A stretch of DNA of 64,000 nt from BTUB01 sp963836585. GTDB lineage: Bacteria > Babelota > Babeliae > Babelales > Vermiphilaceae. The stretch lies in NCBI GenBank assembly GCA_963836585.1, contig CAWIJV010000001.1:310001-374000 (forward strand), in the 5' to 3' direction. The position numbers and the translations under genes were made by a program. Below are positions 43,092-53,093 of this stretch, in pieces. The notes under the pieces are model-generated. The model did not search any database and had not been told where the DNA came from. It saw only the letters and a program-made list of their open reading frames with translations. The stretch's first letter is position 1; each line of letters opens with the position of its first letter.

Positions 43092-44027
43092 CTATGCGCC
43101 TAAGCTTTTCAGGTATCGCTCTGCATCCAGGGCGGCCATGCATCCAGCACCGGCTGAGGTGATCGCCTGGCGATACTGATAGTCGGCCACATCGCCGGCA
43201 ACAAATACCCCGCTTACCGAGGTTTTGGTCTGCTCAAATACCTTGATAAATCCAAAGGAGTTAAACTCCAGCTGCCCCTTAAAGGGTTGCACGTTGGGGT
43301 TAAGTCCGATGGCTACAAAAACAACGGCGGTTTCTAGCTTAGTCTCCTGCCCTGTCTTTTGATTTTTGATGGTAACACCGGTTGCATGAGTGCCATCGCC
43401 ATGAATTTGGGAGACGGTGCTGTTGTAAATGATGGTGATTTTGGGATTATTAAGTACCCGTTTTTGAGTGGCGGCTGAGGCAGTGAGCGCATCAAGGATG
43501 TGGACGATGGTAATGGTATCGGTGAAGTTGAGCATAAATGCGGCATCCTCCATGGCCGTATCGCCGCCGCCTACAATCAGCGCATGTTGGTTTTTGTAAA
43601 AAGCGCCATCGCAGACAGCGCAGGCGGTGACCCCCTTGCCCCAATATTCTGATTCTCCCGGAATGTTCAAGCGTTTGGGAGTGGCGCCGGTGGCAACCAC
43701 GAGTGCATCGGTGGTTAAGCGTGTGCCATGATCGGTGACCAGGCCAAAGGGCGGCTTGCTGAGTGCCACCTCGGTGACCGCTTCTTCTAAAAACTGAGCA
43801 CCAAAATGGGCTGCGTGGGCCTGCATATTCATCATAAGTTGCGGTCCTGGGATGCTGAGATTTCCGGGCCAGTTTTCAACCGCGTTGGTGCCCATCAAGA
43901 GGCCGCCGGGATTTTTCCCGGTGACAACGAGGGGACTTAGGTTAGCTCTTGAGGCATAGATGGCGGCAGTGAGCCCCGCCGGGCCACTGCCCAAAATGAT
44001 CAGTTTGTGATGATTATTGTTTTGCAT
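43092..44027 (-). CDS. trxB: Thioredoxin reductase
   Basis: This 311-residue flavoenzyme transfers electrons from NADPH to thioredoxin. It has the FAD motif LGSGPAGLTAAIYASRANLS, the redox pair CAVC (TACAVCDGAF), the NADPH motif VGGGDTAMEDAAFM and the second FAD motif GVFVAGDVADYQYRQAITSA. The order is typical of low-molecular-weight TrxR. Confidence 0.96.
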   Translation of the reverse strand: MQNNNHHKLIILGSGPAGLTAAIYASRANLSPLVVTGKNPGGLLMGTNAVENWPGNLSIPGPQLMMNMQAHAAHFGAQFLEEAVTEVALSKPPFGLVTDHGTRLTTDALVVATGATPKRLNIPGESEYWGKGVTACAVCDGAFYKNQHALIVGGGDTAMEDAAFMLNFTDTITIVHILDALTASAATQKRVLNNPKITIIYNSTVSQIHGDGTHATGVTIKNQKTGQETKLETAVVFVAIGLNPNVQPFKGQLEFNSFGFIKVFEQTKTSVSGVFVAGDVADYQYRQAITSAGAGCMAALDAERYLKSLGA

Positions 44028-44039
44028 GGATAAGACTTA

Positions 44040-45353
44040 TTATTTTTTCGTTAAATGATAAATAATATGGTTTACCGTTTTTTCCCGCAGGCACAAACGG
44101 GCCAGTTCATGATTGAGAATCGGAAACTCTTGGCCACGTATGCGCGTCATTGGTGGATCAAAATGCAGAAACTCTTTGGTGCGGGGCCGCTTGATAAGAT
44201 TAAGATAGTTTCTTATATCAGTAGGGGTCACTTGTACACCCTCTTCATAAGCCAATTGATCCAGAAAAATCTCTTCACGTACCTGCTTTTCTGCCAAATC
44301 GCGTACCGCTTCCTTAAAATCTTTTTGCACGCGGTAGACATGATAATCAGGATTGTATTGAATGGTTTCAAGTATGCTTTTTTGTTGCCGCAGAATCAGA
44401 TGGGCGGGAATTTCAAAGCGGTGTTTGGATAATAGTAGTTTGAGTGAATCTTCAACCATCGTTCTGCGCTGCGATAGATCATTGCGGTATGAAAAAACTT
44501 CAATAAGTTTTTGATACATCTCTTTATTGCTTTTTAGTCGAAATTGCTGCTTAAATTGATCAAAGCAAAAATAGCTATTGGGCACAATATCGTTGATGGT
44601 AACCGCAAATTGATAGTGTGCATTTAAAGGTTCTATAAAATAGTCCTGCAGAATAAAATTATTACTCACAAAACTGGTTTTGTTGGCTTTGGCAAGAAAC
44701 AGCTCTTGAAATGGTTTATCCGGCTCCTCATCGCCCACCTTGATCCACAGATGTGCCTGATGTGAATCGATAACCGGGCCCATATCCTGATTAACGAGCA
44801 CCAAGGTGTAATAGACCCAATCTCCCAGCACAATCCCTTTTTGGCCGTCAAATTTTTCTTTAGCGGTCAACTCTTCTTGCAAGAAAAGCTCTACTTGACG
44901 ATCCAGATCTTTATAATTTTTGCGCTTGGGCGCTTTGAAGGGCAGATATTTCCATTCTTGAAATTCAAGGCGCGGGTAGAGAGAGCACTCAAAGGTAAAT
45001 TGCGCATCTTCGTTACGTTTAATGTTCATTGACGTTAAGCGTGGCTGACCGGCAATCAAAATTTTTTGATCCTGTATTTGCTGATATAGAAAACTCATTA
45101 CCACATAGCGTAATAAAAAATCTTTTACATGATCGGCTACATTTTGCTGAAAATTTTGTTCAACGTAATGAGCGGGGGTTTCTCGTTTATGAAATCCAAA
45201 GGTGAGGGTAGCTTTTTTTTGCGTAGCGATTGCTTGTTGATACAGTGCTTCAACAATGTGAGCGGGCACGATAATGGAGAGGGAACAAAAGGTGGGTTCG
45301 TTATGAAGAAACTGCAATTGAAGGGCGTTTTCAGATTGATTGAGAGATGTCAT
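44040..45353 (-). CDS. tig: Trigger factor-like chaperone
   Basis: The protein is about 437 residues from ATG 45353, chosen because AGGAGC lies 4 bp upstream; the longer frame runs back through tRNA genes. It has trigger-factor features: an N-terminal segment with SLYPRLEFQEWKYLPFK, a middle domain, and a helical C-terminal region (SLKLLLSKHRFEIPAHLILR, VREEIFLDQLAYEEGVQVTP). It would bind nascent chains at the ribosome exit. Similarity in the N-terminal ribosome-binding loop is weak. Confidence 0.75.
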   Translation of the reverse strand: MTSLNQSENALQLQFLHNEPTFCSLSIIVPAHIVEALYQQAIATQKKATLTFGFHKRETPAHYVEQNFQQNVADHVKDFLLRYVVMSFLYQQIQDQKILIAGQPRLTSMNIKRNEDAQFTFECSLYPRLEFQEWKYLPFKAPKRKNYKDLDRQVELFLQEELTAKEKFDGQKGIVLGDWVYYTLVLVNQDMGPVIDSHQAHLWIKVGDEEPDKPFQELFLAKANKTSFVSNNFILQDYFIEPLNAHYQFAVTINDIVPNSYFCFDQFKQQFRLKSNKEMYQKLIEVFSYRNDLSQRRTMVEDSLKLLLSKHRFEIPAHLILRQQKSILETIQYNPDYHVYRVQKDFKEAVRDLAEKQVREEIFLDQLAYEEGVQVTPTDIRNYLNLIKRPRTKEFLHFDPPMTRIRGQEFPILNHELARLCLREKTVNHIIYHLTKK

Positions 45354-45395
45354 TTCTGCTCCTTTTTTTAATGACATCTTACTATAATAAAAATA

Positions 45396-45482
45396 TGGTG
45401 CAAGAGAAGGGACTCGAACCCCCACTCCCTTTCGGGAACTGGATCCTAAGTCCAGTGCGTCTACCAATTCCGCCACTCTTGC
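45396..45482 (-). tRNA. tRNA-Leu (anticodon TAG), CCA encoded
   Basis: The gene has acceptor GCAAGAG/CTCTTGC, the D-arm GGCGGAATTGGTAGACGC, anticodon loop CTTAGGA (TAG), a long variable arm (TTCCCGAAAGGGAG) and T-arm GGTTCGAGTCC. Discriminator A is followed by an encoded CCA. It lies 5' of tig on the same strand. Confidence 0.95.
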
Positions 45483-45485
45483 ATT

Positions 45486-45558
45486 TGGGCTGCGTTGGAA
45501 TCGAACCAACAACCCACAGATTAAGAGTCTGTTGCTCTGCCAATTGAGCTAGCAGCCC
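45486..45558 (-). tRNA. tRNA-Lys (anticodon CTT)
   Basis: The gene has acceptor GGGCTGC/GCAGCCC, D-arm GCTCAATTGGCAGAGC, anticodon loop CTCTTAA (CTT) and T-arm GTTGGTTCGATTCCAAC. The discriminator is A, and CCA is not encoded, unlike in the adjacent tRNA-Leu. Confidence 0.95.
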
Positions 45559-45597
45559 GAGAATTTCAAATGATTACTGCTATTCTAGCAGAAAACG

Positions 45598-45690
45598 ATA
45601 GTTCGATACAATTGCTTCGCAATCATTCCCGACTGCGCCAAGGCTACGTCGGACTACGCACCACGAACGGGGTAACCCGTTCTTACACCG
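45598..45690 (+). repeat. Cloverleaf-type palindromic repeat (degenerate)
   Basis: GTTCGATAC and the hairpin ATTGCTTCGCAAT are followed by CGCCAAGGCTACGTCGGACT and CACCACGAACGGGGTAACCC then GTTC. The left half and arm 2 of the cloverleaf repeat are present, but the right half is lost. It ends at the frr stop. Confidence 0.6.
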
Positions 45691-46267
45691 TTGTAATATC
45701 TTTTTCCTTCTTCTGCCCCATTTGTTCTAGCTGCAAGGTAAACTTGTCATTGGTTTTTTGCAACACGTCTTCCAAGCGGCTAAAGAAGTTTTCCGATATT
45801 TTTTTATCTTTTTTATGATCGCGGAGCGCATTATTAAAATCTTTGCGCACGTCGCGAATGCGCTCTTTGCCTTCGTTAATTTTTTTATGCAGCACTTTGA
45901 TCAGATCGTCGCGCCGTGAGGTGCTCATCTCCGGCAGCGCCAGGCGGATAATCTTGCCATCATTAACCGGAGTAAGCCCGGTGTCAGATTCAAGAATAGC
46001 CTTTTCAATAGCCGCCATCAATGAAGTATCCCATGGTTGGATGGTGATCAGCCGGGATTCGGGTGCTGCCACCACTGCCACCTGCTTGATGCTCATCGGG
46101 CCGGTATAGGCCTGCACCTTGATATCTTCAACGAGTGAAGTGTGAGCGCGGCCGGTTCTGATTTTGAGCAGTTCGGTCTCAAAATGTTTGACCACTTTGG
46201 TCATCTCGGTTTCCATGGGTGTTTGGAAACTTTTGACATCATTTTCGATAATTTTTATTTCAGCCAT
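45683..46267 (-). CDS. frr: Ribosome recycling factor
   Basis: This 194-residue protein is RRF, which with EF-G splits post-termination ribosomes. It shows ELLKIRTGRAHTSLVEDIKV, LTPVNDGKIIRLALPEMSTS and the helical C-terminus. The length is normal. It lies 15 bp downstream of tsf on the same strand; pyrH, often between them, is absent. Confidence 0.96.
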   Translation of the reverse strand: MAEIKIIENDVKSFQTPMETEMTKVVKHFETELLKIRTGRAHTSLVEDIKVQAYTGPMSIKQVAVVAAPESRLITIQPWDTSLMAAIEKAILESDTGLTPVNDGKIIRLALPEMSTSRRDDLIKVLHKKINEGKERIRDVRKDFNNALRDHKKDKKISENFFSRLEDVLQKTNDKFTLQLEQMGQKKEKDITTV

Positions 46268-46281
46268 AATTAAATCCTTAC

Positions 46282-46878
46282 CTAGGCGCCTACTTCATAG
46301 CGCGCAAACTTGGAAATTTTAATATTTTCACCGGTTTTTGCAATCAGCTCTTGCAGCACTTGAGTAATGGTAAATTTATCATGCTTGATGTACGGTTGCT
46401 CCAGAAGACAGACTTCAGTGTACACCTTTTTAAGCTTACCTTCCAAAATCTGATCCAAAATTTTTCCCGTTTTTCCTGATTGTGCCATCTGCTCAGCGAG
46501 AATCTCTTTCTCTTTAGCTAAAAATGCCGGATCGACGTCGGCCGGCGAAAGATATAATGGTTTCATAGCAGCAATATGCATGCAGATATTATGAGCAAAC
46601 TCTTGTACTGCCTCGGTGCGCGCGACAAAATCGGTTTCGCAATTTATTTCGATAAGTACGCCAATTTGGGCTCCCGGGTGAATATAGGCATGCACTAAGC
46701 CTTCGGCAGTGCTTTTATCCGAGCGTTTTGCTGCTACTGCCGCCCCTTTTTTGCGCAATAATTCTACCGCTTTTTCAATGTCGCCACCGGTTTCTTCCAA
46801 TGCCTTTTTGCAGTCCATCATGCCCAATCCGGTGCGTTCACGCAGCTGTTGAATTAGAGCAATCTCTATTTTTGCCAT
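46282..46878 (-). CDS. tsf: Elongation factor Ts (short form)
   Basis: The protein is about 198 residues from ATG 46878. It has the family N-terminus IALIQQLRERTGLGMMDCKK and the core EINCETDFVARTEAVQEFAH. EF-Ts recharges EF-Tu. The short length matches the single-core forms of some phyla. The ORF to 47031 runs through repeat sequence and is not the real start. Confidence 0.95.
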   Translation of the reverse strand: MAKIEIALIQQLRERTGLGMMDCKKALEETGGDIEKAVELLRKKGAAVAAKRSDKSTAEGLVHAYIHPGAQIGVLIEINCETDFVARTEAVQEFAHNICMHIAAMKPLYLSPADVDPAFLAKEKEILAEQMAQSGKTGKILDQILEGKLKKVYTEVCLLEQPYIKHDKFTITQVLQELIAKTGENIKISKFARYEVGA

Positions 46879-46904
46879 GTCTAGTCCAGTAATTTTATGG
46901 TAAA

Positions 46905-46990
46905 AACATCCCCAGCCTTCGCTCTCATGAGCTACGGCGGGCAGGCTGAGTAGCCTTCGCTTCGCGAGACACTCACCATGTGTGTTTAGT
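46905..46990. repeat. Palindromic repeat fragment upstream of tsf
   Basis: CATCCCCAGCCTTCGCTC ... GGCGGGCAGGCTGAGTAGCC then TTCGCTTCGCGAGACACTCA then CCATG. The CTGAGTA and CACTCACC modules are both present but adjacent, with a small hairpin (TTCGCTTCGCGA) between them. It fills most of the tsf 5' spacer. Confidence 0.55.
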
Positions 46991-47027
46991 AAACTATAGA
47001 TTAATTGTGCCAAAATTGGGGTTTTTA

Positions 47028-47691
47028 TCAACTAGCAAAGCCGCCGAACTTGCCGGTTCCGGCAAGTTTGTTGTTCAAGAGATTGGTAATTTCTGACATC
47101 AGAGTCTTTAGACGGGCTCTGATGGTCATATAATAGTTATTGGGATTGGCAATTTCGTACTCTCGATATGATTGGCGCAAATCTTCCCTGAGAGCCCGCG
47201 CTTCTTGAATAAGCAGCCGAAAGTTATCCGCCAGGCTGTATCGAAGGCCTCCGAAGGTCAAAAGTTCAATAAGATCTTTAAATTGTATGTCGAGACTGTT
47301 TTGGTACTCGGTATTTGTTTGGCGTTTGAGGGCGATAGGCGCTTCGCTAAACTCTTGAAGTTCCCCTACCGTATTGCGTATAAATGGATTTGATTGGCTG
47401 GCCATCACCGTTTGAATAATCTGATTAACGGCCATCTGATATTCGGCAATATCGTTGTAAATTTGCTGGTTTCTGGCCTTATCATTGGGCAGATCGCTGA
47501 GGGTAATTTGCCGGCCACGCAGGGTGATCACTTCGGGGCCCACGCGACACTCTTTCGCGCAGGTTTGCCGCCGCTTCTCTCACCTCTTCAGCCGTGTCCA
47601 TCACAAAATTTTTGGTGGCCATGGGTGGGCAAAAAAGTGTGGTCGGCATGAGACCGACCACAAATAAGATGAGGGTAATTTTACCGTTCAT
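47028..47691 (-). CDS. Secreted helical protein of unknown function (one frameshift)
   Basis: Two frames join if one C is removed from the GGGCCCC run near 47538. The N-terminal part has a signal peptide (MNGKITLILFVVGLMPTTLF) and the second part is helical and charged (DLIELLTFGGLRYSLADNFR). The family is not recognised. It lies in a row of three small secreted-protein genes (47028-48378) on the same strand. Confidence 0.55.
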
Positions 47692-47693
47692 GG

Positions 47694-48020
47694 TTATTTA
47701 CCATAAATTTTAGCAAAGCCTTTGCCAAGACGTGTTTTTAATTCTTGGCCGATCTCGTCAAATTCTTGTTGCTCGAGAGCAGTTCGCTTGTTACCTTTCA
47801 GGCCGAGCTGCAGGTAACGGCCGGTTAGTTCTTGGGTCTCTTTCTTCCGTGCTTCAGTGGCGAATGGGTCCAATTTGCCTTGCGCCTTAGCTTTTTCAAC
47901 ATCGGCGCGCAGCTCCTTGGTTTCTCTATTTTCTACGAGCGGGCGTACCATTGCATTCAGGTTAGTAGTGGCAAGGGTTGCCAACAGGGTGGCTATGACT
48001 AAAATAGTATTGTTTTTCAT
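47694..48020 (-). CDS. Small secreted protein of unknown function
   Basis: ATG 48020 opens a signal peptide (MKNNTILVIATLLATLATTN). The mature part is about 80 residues, charged and helical (ETKELRADVEKAKAQGK, ALEQQEFDEIGQELKTRLGK). It has AAGGAGAAG upstream. No family is recognised. The longer frame to 48101 overlaps the Cys-rich gene and is unlikely. Confidence 0.65.
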   Translation of the reverse strand: MKNNTILVIATLLATLATTNLNAMVRPLVENRETKELRADVEKAKAQGKLDPFATEARKKETQELTGRYLQLGLKGNKRTALEQQEFDEIGQELKTRLGKGFAKIYGK

Positions 48021-48072
48021 GAAACTTCTCCTTATTTCTAATAGTAATAATATCAGAAGGAGAAGTCTAAAA

Positions 48073-48378
48073 TCAACGGTTTGATGAATGCAAAATCGCA
48101 TCTATGATAATAGATGCCAAGACGATGACTCCACCGACAGCAAAGGCTTTGCCAAGGCTACTTTCGCATTCCGGGCAGCCATAGTAGGAATCGTGGCAAT
48201 AATTGCAGTAATAGTATGAATAGTGGGCCGGCTTGCAGCTGCTGCAATGGCACTTTTTATCGCAGGTATAGCAGTAGGTGGAATATGAAGGGCGGCAGGT
48301 ATAATACCGTGGGTAGCTGATGCTGGCTGCCGGGATCATAAACGCAAGGGTCAGGGCACAAAAATTGAGGAGTTTCAT
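48073..48378 (-). CDS. Cys/Tyr-rich secreted or membrane protein
   Basis: This 101-residue protein has a signal peptide (MKLLNFCALTLAFMIPAAS). A middle region is dense in Cys and Tyr (CYTCDKKCHCSSCKPAHYSY, then CNYCHDSYYGCPECESS), and a C-terminal membrane span follows (AVGGVIVLASIIIDAIL). The repeated CxxC pairs could bind zinc or form disulfides. Family not recognised. Confidence 0.65.
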   Translation of the reverse strand: MKLLNFCALTLAFMIPAASISYPRYYTCRPSYSTYCYTCDKKCHCSSCKPAHYSYYYCNYCHDSYYGCPECESSLGKAFAVGGVIVLASIIIDAILHSSNR

Positions 48379-48387
48379 GGTGTTTTC

Positions 48388-50019
48388 CTACATTTTTAAA
48401 GGTTTACTAATGCCTAGAATATCAAACGTGAGGCCAAATGTCTGCCGTAATAGCATGATCAAAAAGAGACGGGCACGGCTTTGGGGGATATTCTCGGTTA
48501 CAATTACTCGATTTTGGGCATAATAGCGATGAAATAGGTCTGCCAGTTCGATGGTGTAATAGGTTAGATGGTGGGTTTGCCGCGTGGCGGCGATCACATC
48601 AAAAAGATGCTTTAATGATGCTATTTTTTTGATGAGCAGTGATTCAGCAGCGCCCAGTGTTTGGGCATCCGCACTCGCGATATTCGCAAGATCTTTTTCA
48701 AGAGCCGCCTTTTCTAAAATACTGCCGGTGCGTACATACGCATATTGCACATAAAATACCGGGTTTTCTTCCGTTTTTTTGAGTGCCAGATCCAGATCAA
48801 ATTCCAGCTGAGCATCCGCTTTGCGATTCAGGTAAAAGAATCGAGCCACATCTTTGCCCACTTCATCGATCACCTCGGCCAAAGTTACCATGGTGCCGGC
48901 CCGTTTGGACATCTGCACCAACTGGCCACTCGCTTTCATAGTGACCAACTGATACAAAATAATATCCAAAGCGATCCGCTCCAGGCCTAATGCTTGGCGA
49001 ATTCCCTGCAAGCGCACCGCATAGCTATGATGATCATGCCCCAGGACCATCACCAGATGATCAAAGCCCCGTTTTGTTTTGTTGAGCAGATAGGCAATGT
49101 CGGCGGCCACATACGTCCATTCTCCTGATGATTTTTTTACTACCCGATCCTTATCGTCACCAAATTTGGTGGAAGCAAACCACAGTGCATTTTCATGCTC
49201 GTAGACCATATTATTTTTTTGAAGTAGCGCAATCGCATCTTGAATGTTGCCACTTTCATGCAATGTTTTTTCAGAAAACCAGACATCGAAGGTGACCCCA
49301 TAATCTTCAAGCGTTTGTTTAATTTTTTTGAGCAGAAACTCTTTGGCATACTCTTGGAAAAAACGAATCGGGTTTTTCCAAAATCGCAGTACCATTTTCT
49401 TTGAGGCACTGCTGCGCCAGTTCCAGCAGATATTCGCCCTGATATCCATCTTCGGGTAATGATGCCGCTTGGCCGGCCGCTTGCTGGCAGCGGATTTTAA
49501 ATGAGGTGCCCAGCTTGGCAATCTGATTGCCTGCATCATTGATGTAAAACTCTTTGGTCACTGCATGCCCCAGAAAAGTGAGCACGCGCGCTAAAACATC
49601 GCCGATGATGGCGCCACGGCCATGGCCCAGATGAAGCGGGCCGGTGGGATTGGCGCTCACAAATTCAATATCATAGCGGTGTTTGGGGGCGTCTTCTTCG
49701 AGTTTAAAAAAGTTTTCTTTTTTGGTAGCTAACTCAACGGCCAAATCATGCAGCGCCGTGGGGGTAAAAAAAGCGTTCAAAAACCCCGGCCCGGCAATTT
49801 CGATACGCGCGATATACGGGTGTTTGAAACCATCGATGATCTGTTGCGCAACGGCACGAGGGTTAGCTTTTTTGCATCCTGAGCTTGTCGAAGGACCATA
49901 GCGGCATTACTGCTCAAGTCGCCAAATTCTTGTTTGTTGGGATCAACATTGATTATAAAATTACAGCTTTGCGCAGCCGTTTGATCAATGCCAAAGCTAT
50001 GTATGCAGATAGGATGCAA
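48388..50019 (-). CDS. argS: Arginine-tRNA ligase (two frameshifts)
   Basis: Three minus-strand frames join to one ArgRS. The N-terminal part has EFGDLSSNAAMVL. The HIGH-type motif is in ANPTGPLHLGHGRG, the MSKRAGTMVTL motif lies mid-protein, and the C-terminal anticodon domain follows. Breaks lie at homopolymers: an A run near 49870 (one missing) and a T run near 49363 (one extra). A palindromic repeat is embedded as VLRQAQDAKK (49870-49900). The start is uncertain (TTG 50019, or just upstream). As argS is essential, the breaks are probably sequence errors. Confidence 0.88.
49874..49902 (-). repeat. In-frame palindromic repeat fragment inside argS
   Basis: GCATCCTGAGCTTGTCGAAGGAC on the plus strand is the CCTGAGC-TGTCGAAGG core of the intergenic repeats. 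It is read on the minus strand as RQAQDA, just after the AAMVL block of ArgRS where homologues have a lysine-rich helix. Confidence 0.65.
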
Positions 50020-50136
50020 AGGCAGTTTGAATGTGGCAAATCGGATTCATGAATATTTTTTCTCTTTTTAGAAAGCATGAGTATACTAAGGGCAATTTTA
50101 GCAAGAAATGATAAATATACCAAATAGAGGAGTCTG

Positions 50137-50979
50137 GTGATGATAAACAAACTACTTTTGGCAGCAGCACTGAGTCTTTCAAGCGAGTGTTTTGCCATGC
50201 AGCTGGCGACGAGCACTAATTTGCTCGATCGTTATTGTAGAGGGCTGGTGCAGGGTAAGGGGATAAATCATGCTGATGGCGAGGGCATTACACCGCTTAT
50301 GCAGTTGGTTTCGGAACCTTCAGGAAATCAAAAAAGAATCATTTATCACTTTGTTAAAAACATGGGTGCCGCAATAAATCAGGGTGACACGCAGGGAAGA
50401 ACAGCATTATGGTATGCAATAGACGCCGCTAATGCCGACGCAGTGGCGGCATTAGTAGAGATCGGCGCGGATTTAGAAAAGCATGGCAATGGAAAACGAT
50501 TTTATCCGGTTGTGGAAGCGCTTATGAGTCGACGTCTTTGGTTGTCTAAGGGATATTCTTCTGCGGGTTATATTCGTGTTATCAAGCAATTAGCTGCATA
50601 TAATGTTAGTCTTGATGAAGCGCCTTCATCAGACAAGAGGCCTCTTGTAATGGCAGCACACCAGGGATGGGATGAGGGCTTGAAATTGTTAATTGAGCTG
50701 GGTGCTCGCGCAGATATTACTTCTAATGGTAGATTGTTTTATTTAGAGTGCGCAGCACCTTCTTACGTGGAGCCTTTTAAAGATTCTCCTCGCTGTAAAA
50801 TTATCAGAGAAGCTGTTTCAATTGGTAAAGATCCTCTATTAGAAGCAACACGCAAAAATCCAAAATCTTATATCTCTTTATTGCCGGCCGACTTGTGTTC
50901 ATGGTTTGCACTCAATATGCATAATCTAGAAACAAAACATGAAATAGAGAAATACAGATCGGGTATCAAAGATCAATAG
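50137..50979 (+). CDS. Secreted ankyrin-repeat protein
   Basis: This 280-residue protein has a signal peptide (MINKLLLAAALSLSSECFAM) and ankyrin-type units (GEGITPLMQLV, GRTALWYAIDAANADAVAAL, GWDEGLKLLIELGARADITS). It is divergent from argS and overlaps the convergent M48 gene by 14 bp. Role unknown; host-directed or envelope function is inference. Confidence 0.75.
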   Translation: MMINKLLLAAALSLSSECFAMQLATSTNLLDRYCRGLVQGKGINHADGEGITPLMQLVSEPSGNQKRIIYHFVKNMGAAINQGDTQGRTALWYAIDAANADAVAALVEIGADLEKHGNGKRFYPVVEALMSRRLWLSKGYSSAGYIRVIKQLAAYNVSLDEAPSSDKRPLVMAAHQGWDEGLKLLIELGARADITSNGRLFYLECAAPSYVEPFKDSPRCKIIREAVSIGKDPLLEATRKNPKSYISLLPADLCSWFALNMHNLETKHEIEKYRSGIKDQ

Positions 50980-51914
50980 TCGTATCTGGCGCAGTGCTTT
51001 GATTGAGTGCCTGCGCGAATCGATGGGTAAAAGTCTGCGCGCGTTCATAACTGGTTGGGTGTTCCCAGTCAAAAAAAAGATAGAGCGATGGAAATCGATC
51101 ACATAGATTGAGTATGCGTTGCCCGTAGCGTGTTTTCACATCGTCTTTCACCAGCTCATGAACGGCGGTGTGTTGATTCGCTTTGGCCAGCAAAATGGCC
51201 GGGTTGTCTGAAATTAGTGCATCAGCGGTGCGCTCTTGATTGCGGCAAATTTTGTACACAATCTGTTTATTGATGAGAAGTAACAGCAATCCGGTAGCGA
51301 GCGCTGTAGGCAGATTTTGATTTCCAGGTGGCATCTTTGATAGTTTTTTGCAGCGCCGGGAAAAAGCGCGTGGCATAGATTTCAGCTGCTTTTAAACCGG
51401 CCCAGGTGAGTGCTGAAAATGATGCTAAATACAAGGCGCGCTTTTTGCAATCACGATTTTTAATATGGGCAATCTCATGCTCTATGCTGCCAATATGCTG
51501 ATGGACGGCAAACAAAAAGCCTTCCCCTTCCTCAGTATTGGCGGCGCTATTATATTCATAGATTAGATATTCGAGCATGGTGACGGCTGATCCCTCATTG
51601 AGCCATTCGAGCAGGATGGTATTATTACCCGTTTCATAGTTAGGGCCCACTTTGATCGCAACATCTTTGGCATTGGGCACCCCATGCTGCTCCAGCAGCT
51701 CATGGATGAAGGCGGTAATTTCCGGGCTGGCATTGCAATATTCGGCGTTGATTTTGGCGTCGAGCGTAAAAAACTGTGCCGCTTCTTCAAGCAAAGGCTC
51801 AGCGGATAAGGCAAATTGAGTTTTCTCATAGATGCTTATTTCTTGAGGGAGGGGAATAGCGCGCGCCAAAAGGCAGATGTTTAAAAGCGATGCCAACAAT
51901 AGCAGTTTTTTCAT
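50966..51914 (-). CDS. M48-type zinc metallopeptidase (one frameshift)
   Basis: Two frames join near 51297 after a one-base correction. The protein has a signal peptide from ATG 51914 (MKKLLLLASLLNICLLARA) and the zinc motif HEIAH (SIEHEIAHIKNRDCKK). A membrane span follows, then the third-ligand segment ERTADALISDNPAIL in the second frame, matching the ExxAD of M48 peptidases. M48 enzymes act in envelope protein quality control. The break is probably a sequence error. Confidence 0.72.
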
Positions 51915-52033
51915 GGGAGAGGTCCTTATCAAGCATGAATAATTATCATATACTAGCTATAATAACAGGTGGCTTAAATTAGTGAAGCAGAGCAGCCGTT
52001 TCCCAAATATTTTTTTCAATTTGCAACAAAAAT

Positions 52034-53093
52034 ATGAAGATCGCAGTACTTGTTTCCGGTGGTGTGGATAGTTCCGTGGCGCTGGCGCTCCTTAAAGAGC
52101 AGGGCCATGAGCTGACCGCCTTCTATCTAAAAATTTGGCTCGAAGATGAGCTCTCTTACCTAGGCAATTGCCCATGGGAAGAGGATCTTGCTTATGTGCG
52201 CGCCGTGTGCCAAAAGCTTGAGGTGCCGCTGCAAGTGGTCTCTTTGCAAAAAGAGTATTGGGATCAGGTGGTAGCCTATACCATGGCAGAGATCAAAGCG
52301 GGCCGCACACCCAATCCGGATGTGCTGTGCAATCAACGCATTAAGTTTGGCATGTTCTTTAATCATATTGATCCGAGCTACGAAAAAGTGGCCACCGGCC
52401 ATTACGCGCAGGTAAGCTGCGATGAGCAGGGCGTGTATCGCTTGCATCGTGCCCCCGATCTGATTAAAGATCAAACCTATTTTCTTTCGTATCTGAGTCA
52501 GGCGCAATTGGCGCGTGCGCTGTTTCCGATTGGCCATCTGCCCAAAGAGAAGGTGCGTGAGCTGGCCCGCTTTTACAATCTGCCCAACAAGGATCGCAAA
52601 GATTCTCAAGGCATTTGCTTCTTGGGAAAATTAAAGTTCAATGATTTTATTGCCAGCCATGTGGGCGAGCAGCCGGGCGATTTAATTGAGTATGAAACCG
52701 GAAAAAAATTAGGAATGCATAAAGGATTTTGGTTTCACACGATTGGCCAGCGGCAAGGATCAGGATTGGCCGGCGGCCCGTGGTATGTGGTGGCAAAAGA
52801 TGTGGGGCGCAATATCGTTTTTATTTCTCGCAACTACTATTCGCCCGACAAACAACGAAATCAGTTTGTTGTCTCTTCATGCAGTTGGCTTGCTGGCAGT
52901 GCGCCGACCAAGACCGATCTTCAGGTGAAAATTCGTCATGGTAAACATAGTCTATGATTGTGTGGTGGTGCAGCTGGATGAATCGCGCTGGCAGGTGACG
53001 CTTGCGCAGGATGATCAAGGCATTGCGCCCGGACAATTTGCAGTATTTTATGATGCTCAAGAATGCTTGGGCGCAGGAGTGATCAGTGTATAA
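52034..53093 (+). CDS. mnmA: tRNA-specific 2-thiouridylase MnmA (one frameshift)
   Basis: The enzyme thiolates wobble U34 of tRNAs for Lys, Glu and Gln. It shows the PP-loop SGGVDSS, the catalytic cysteines in NPDVLCNQRIKFG and DSQGICFLGK, and TGHYA. The main frame stops at 52957. The C-terminal beta domain (YDCVVVQLDESRWQVTLAQD and PGQFAVFYD) continues in another frame to TAA 53093, so one base is wrong near 52950. Its end overlaps the next gene's GTG start. Confidence 0.9.
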
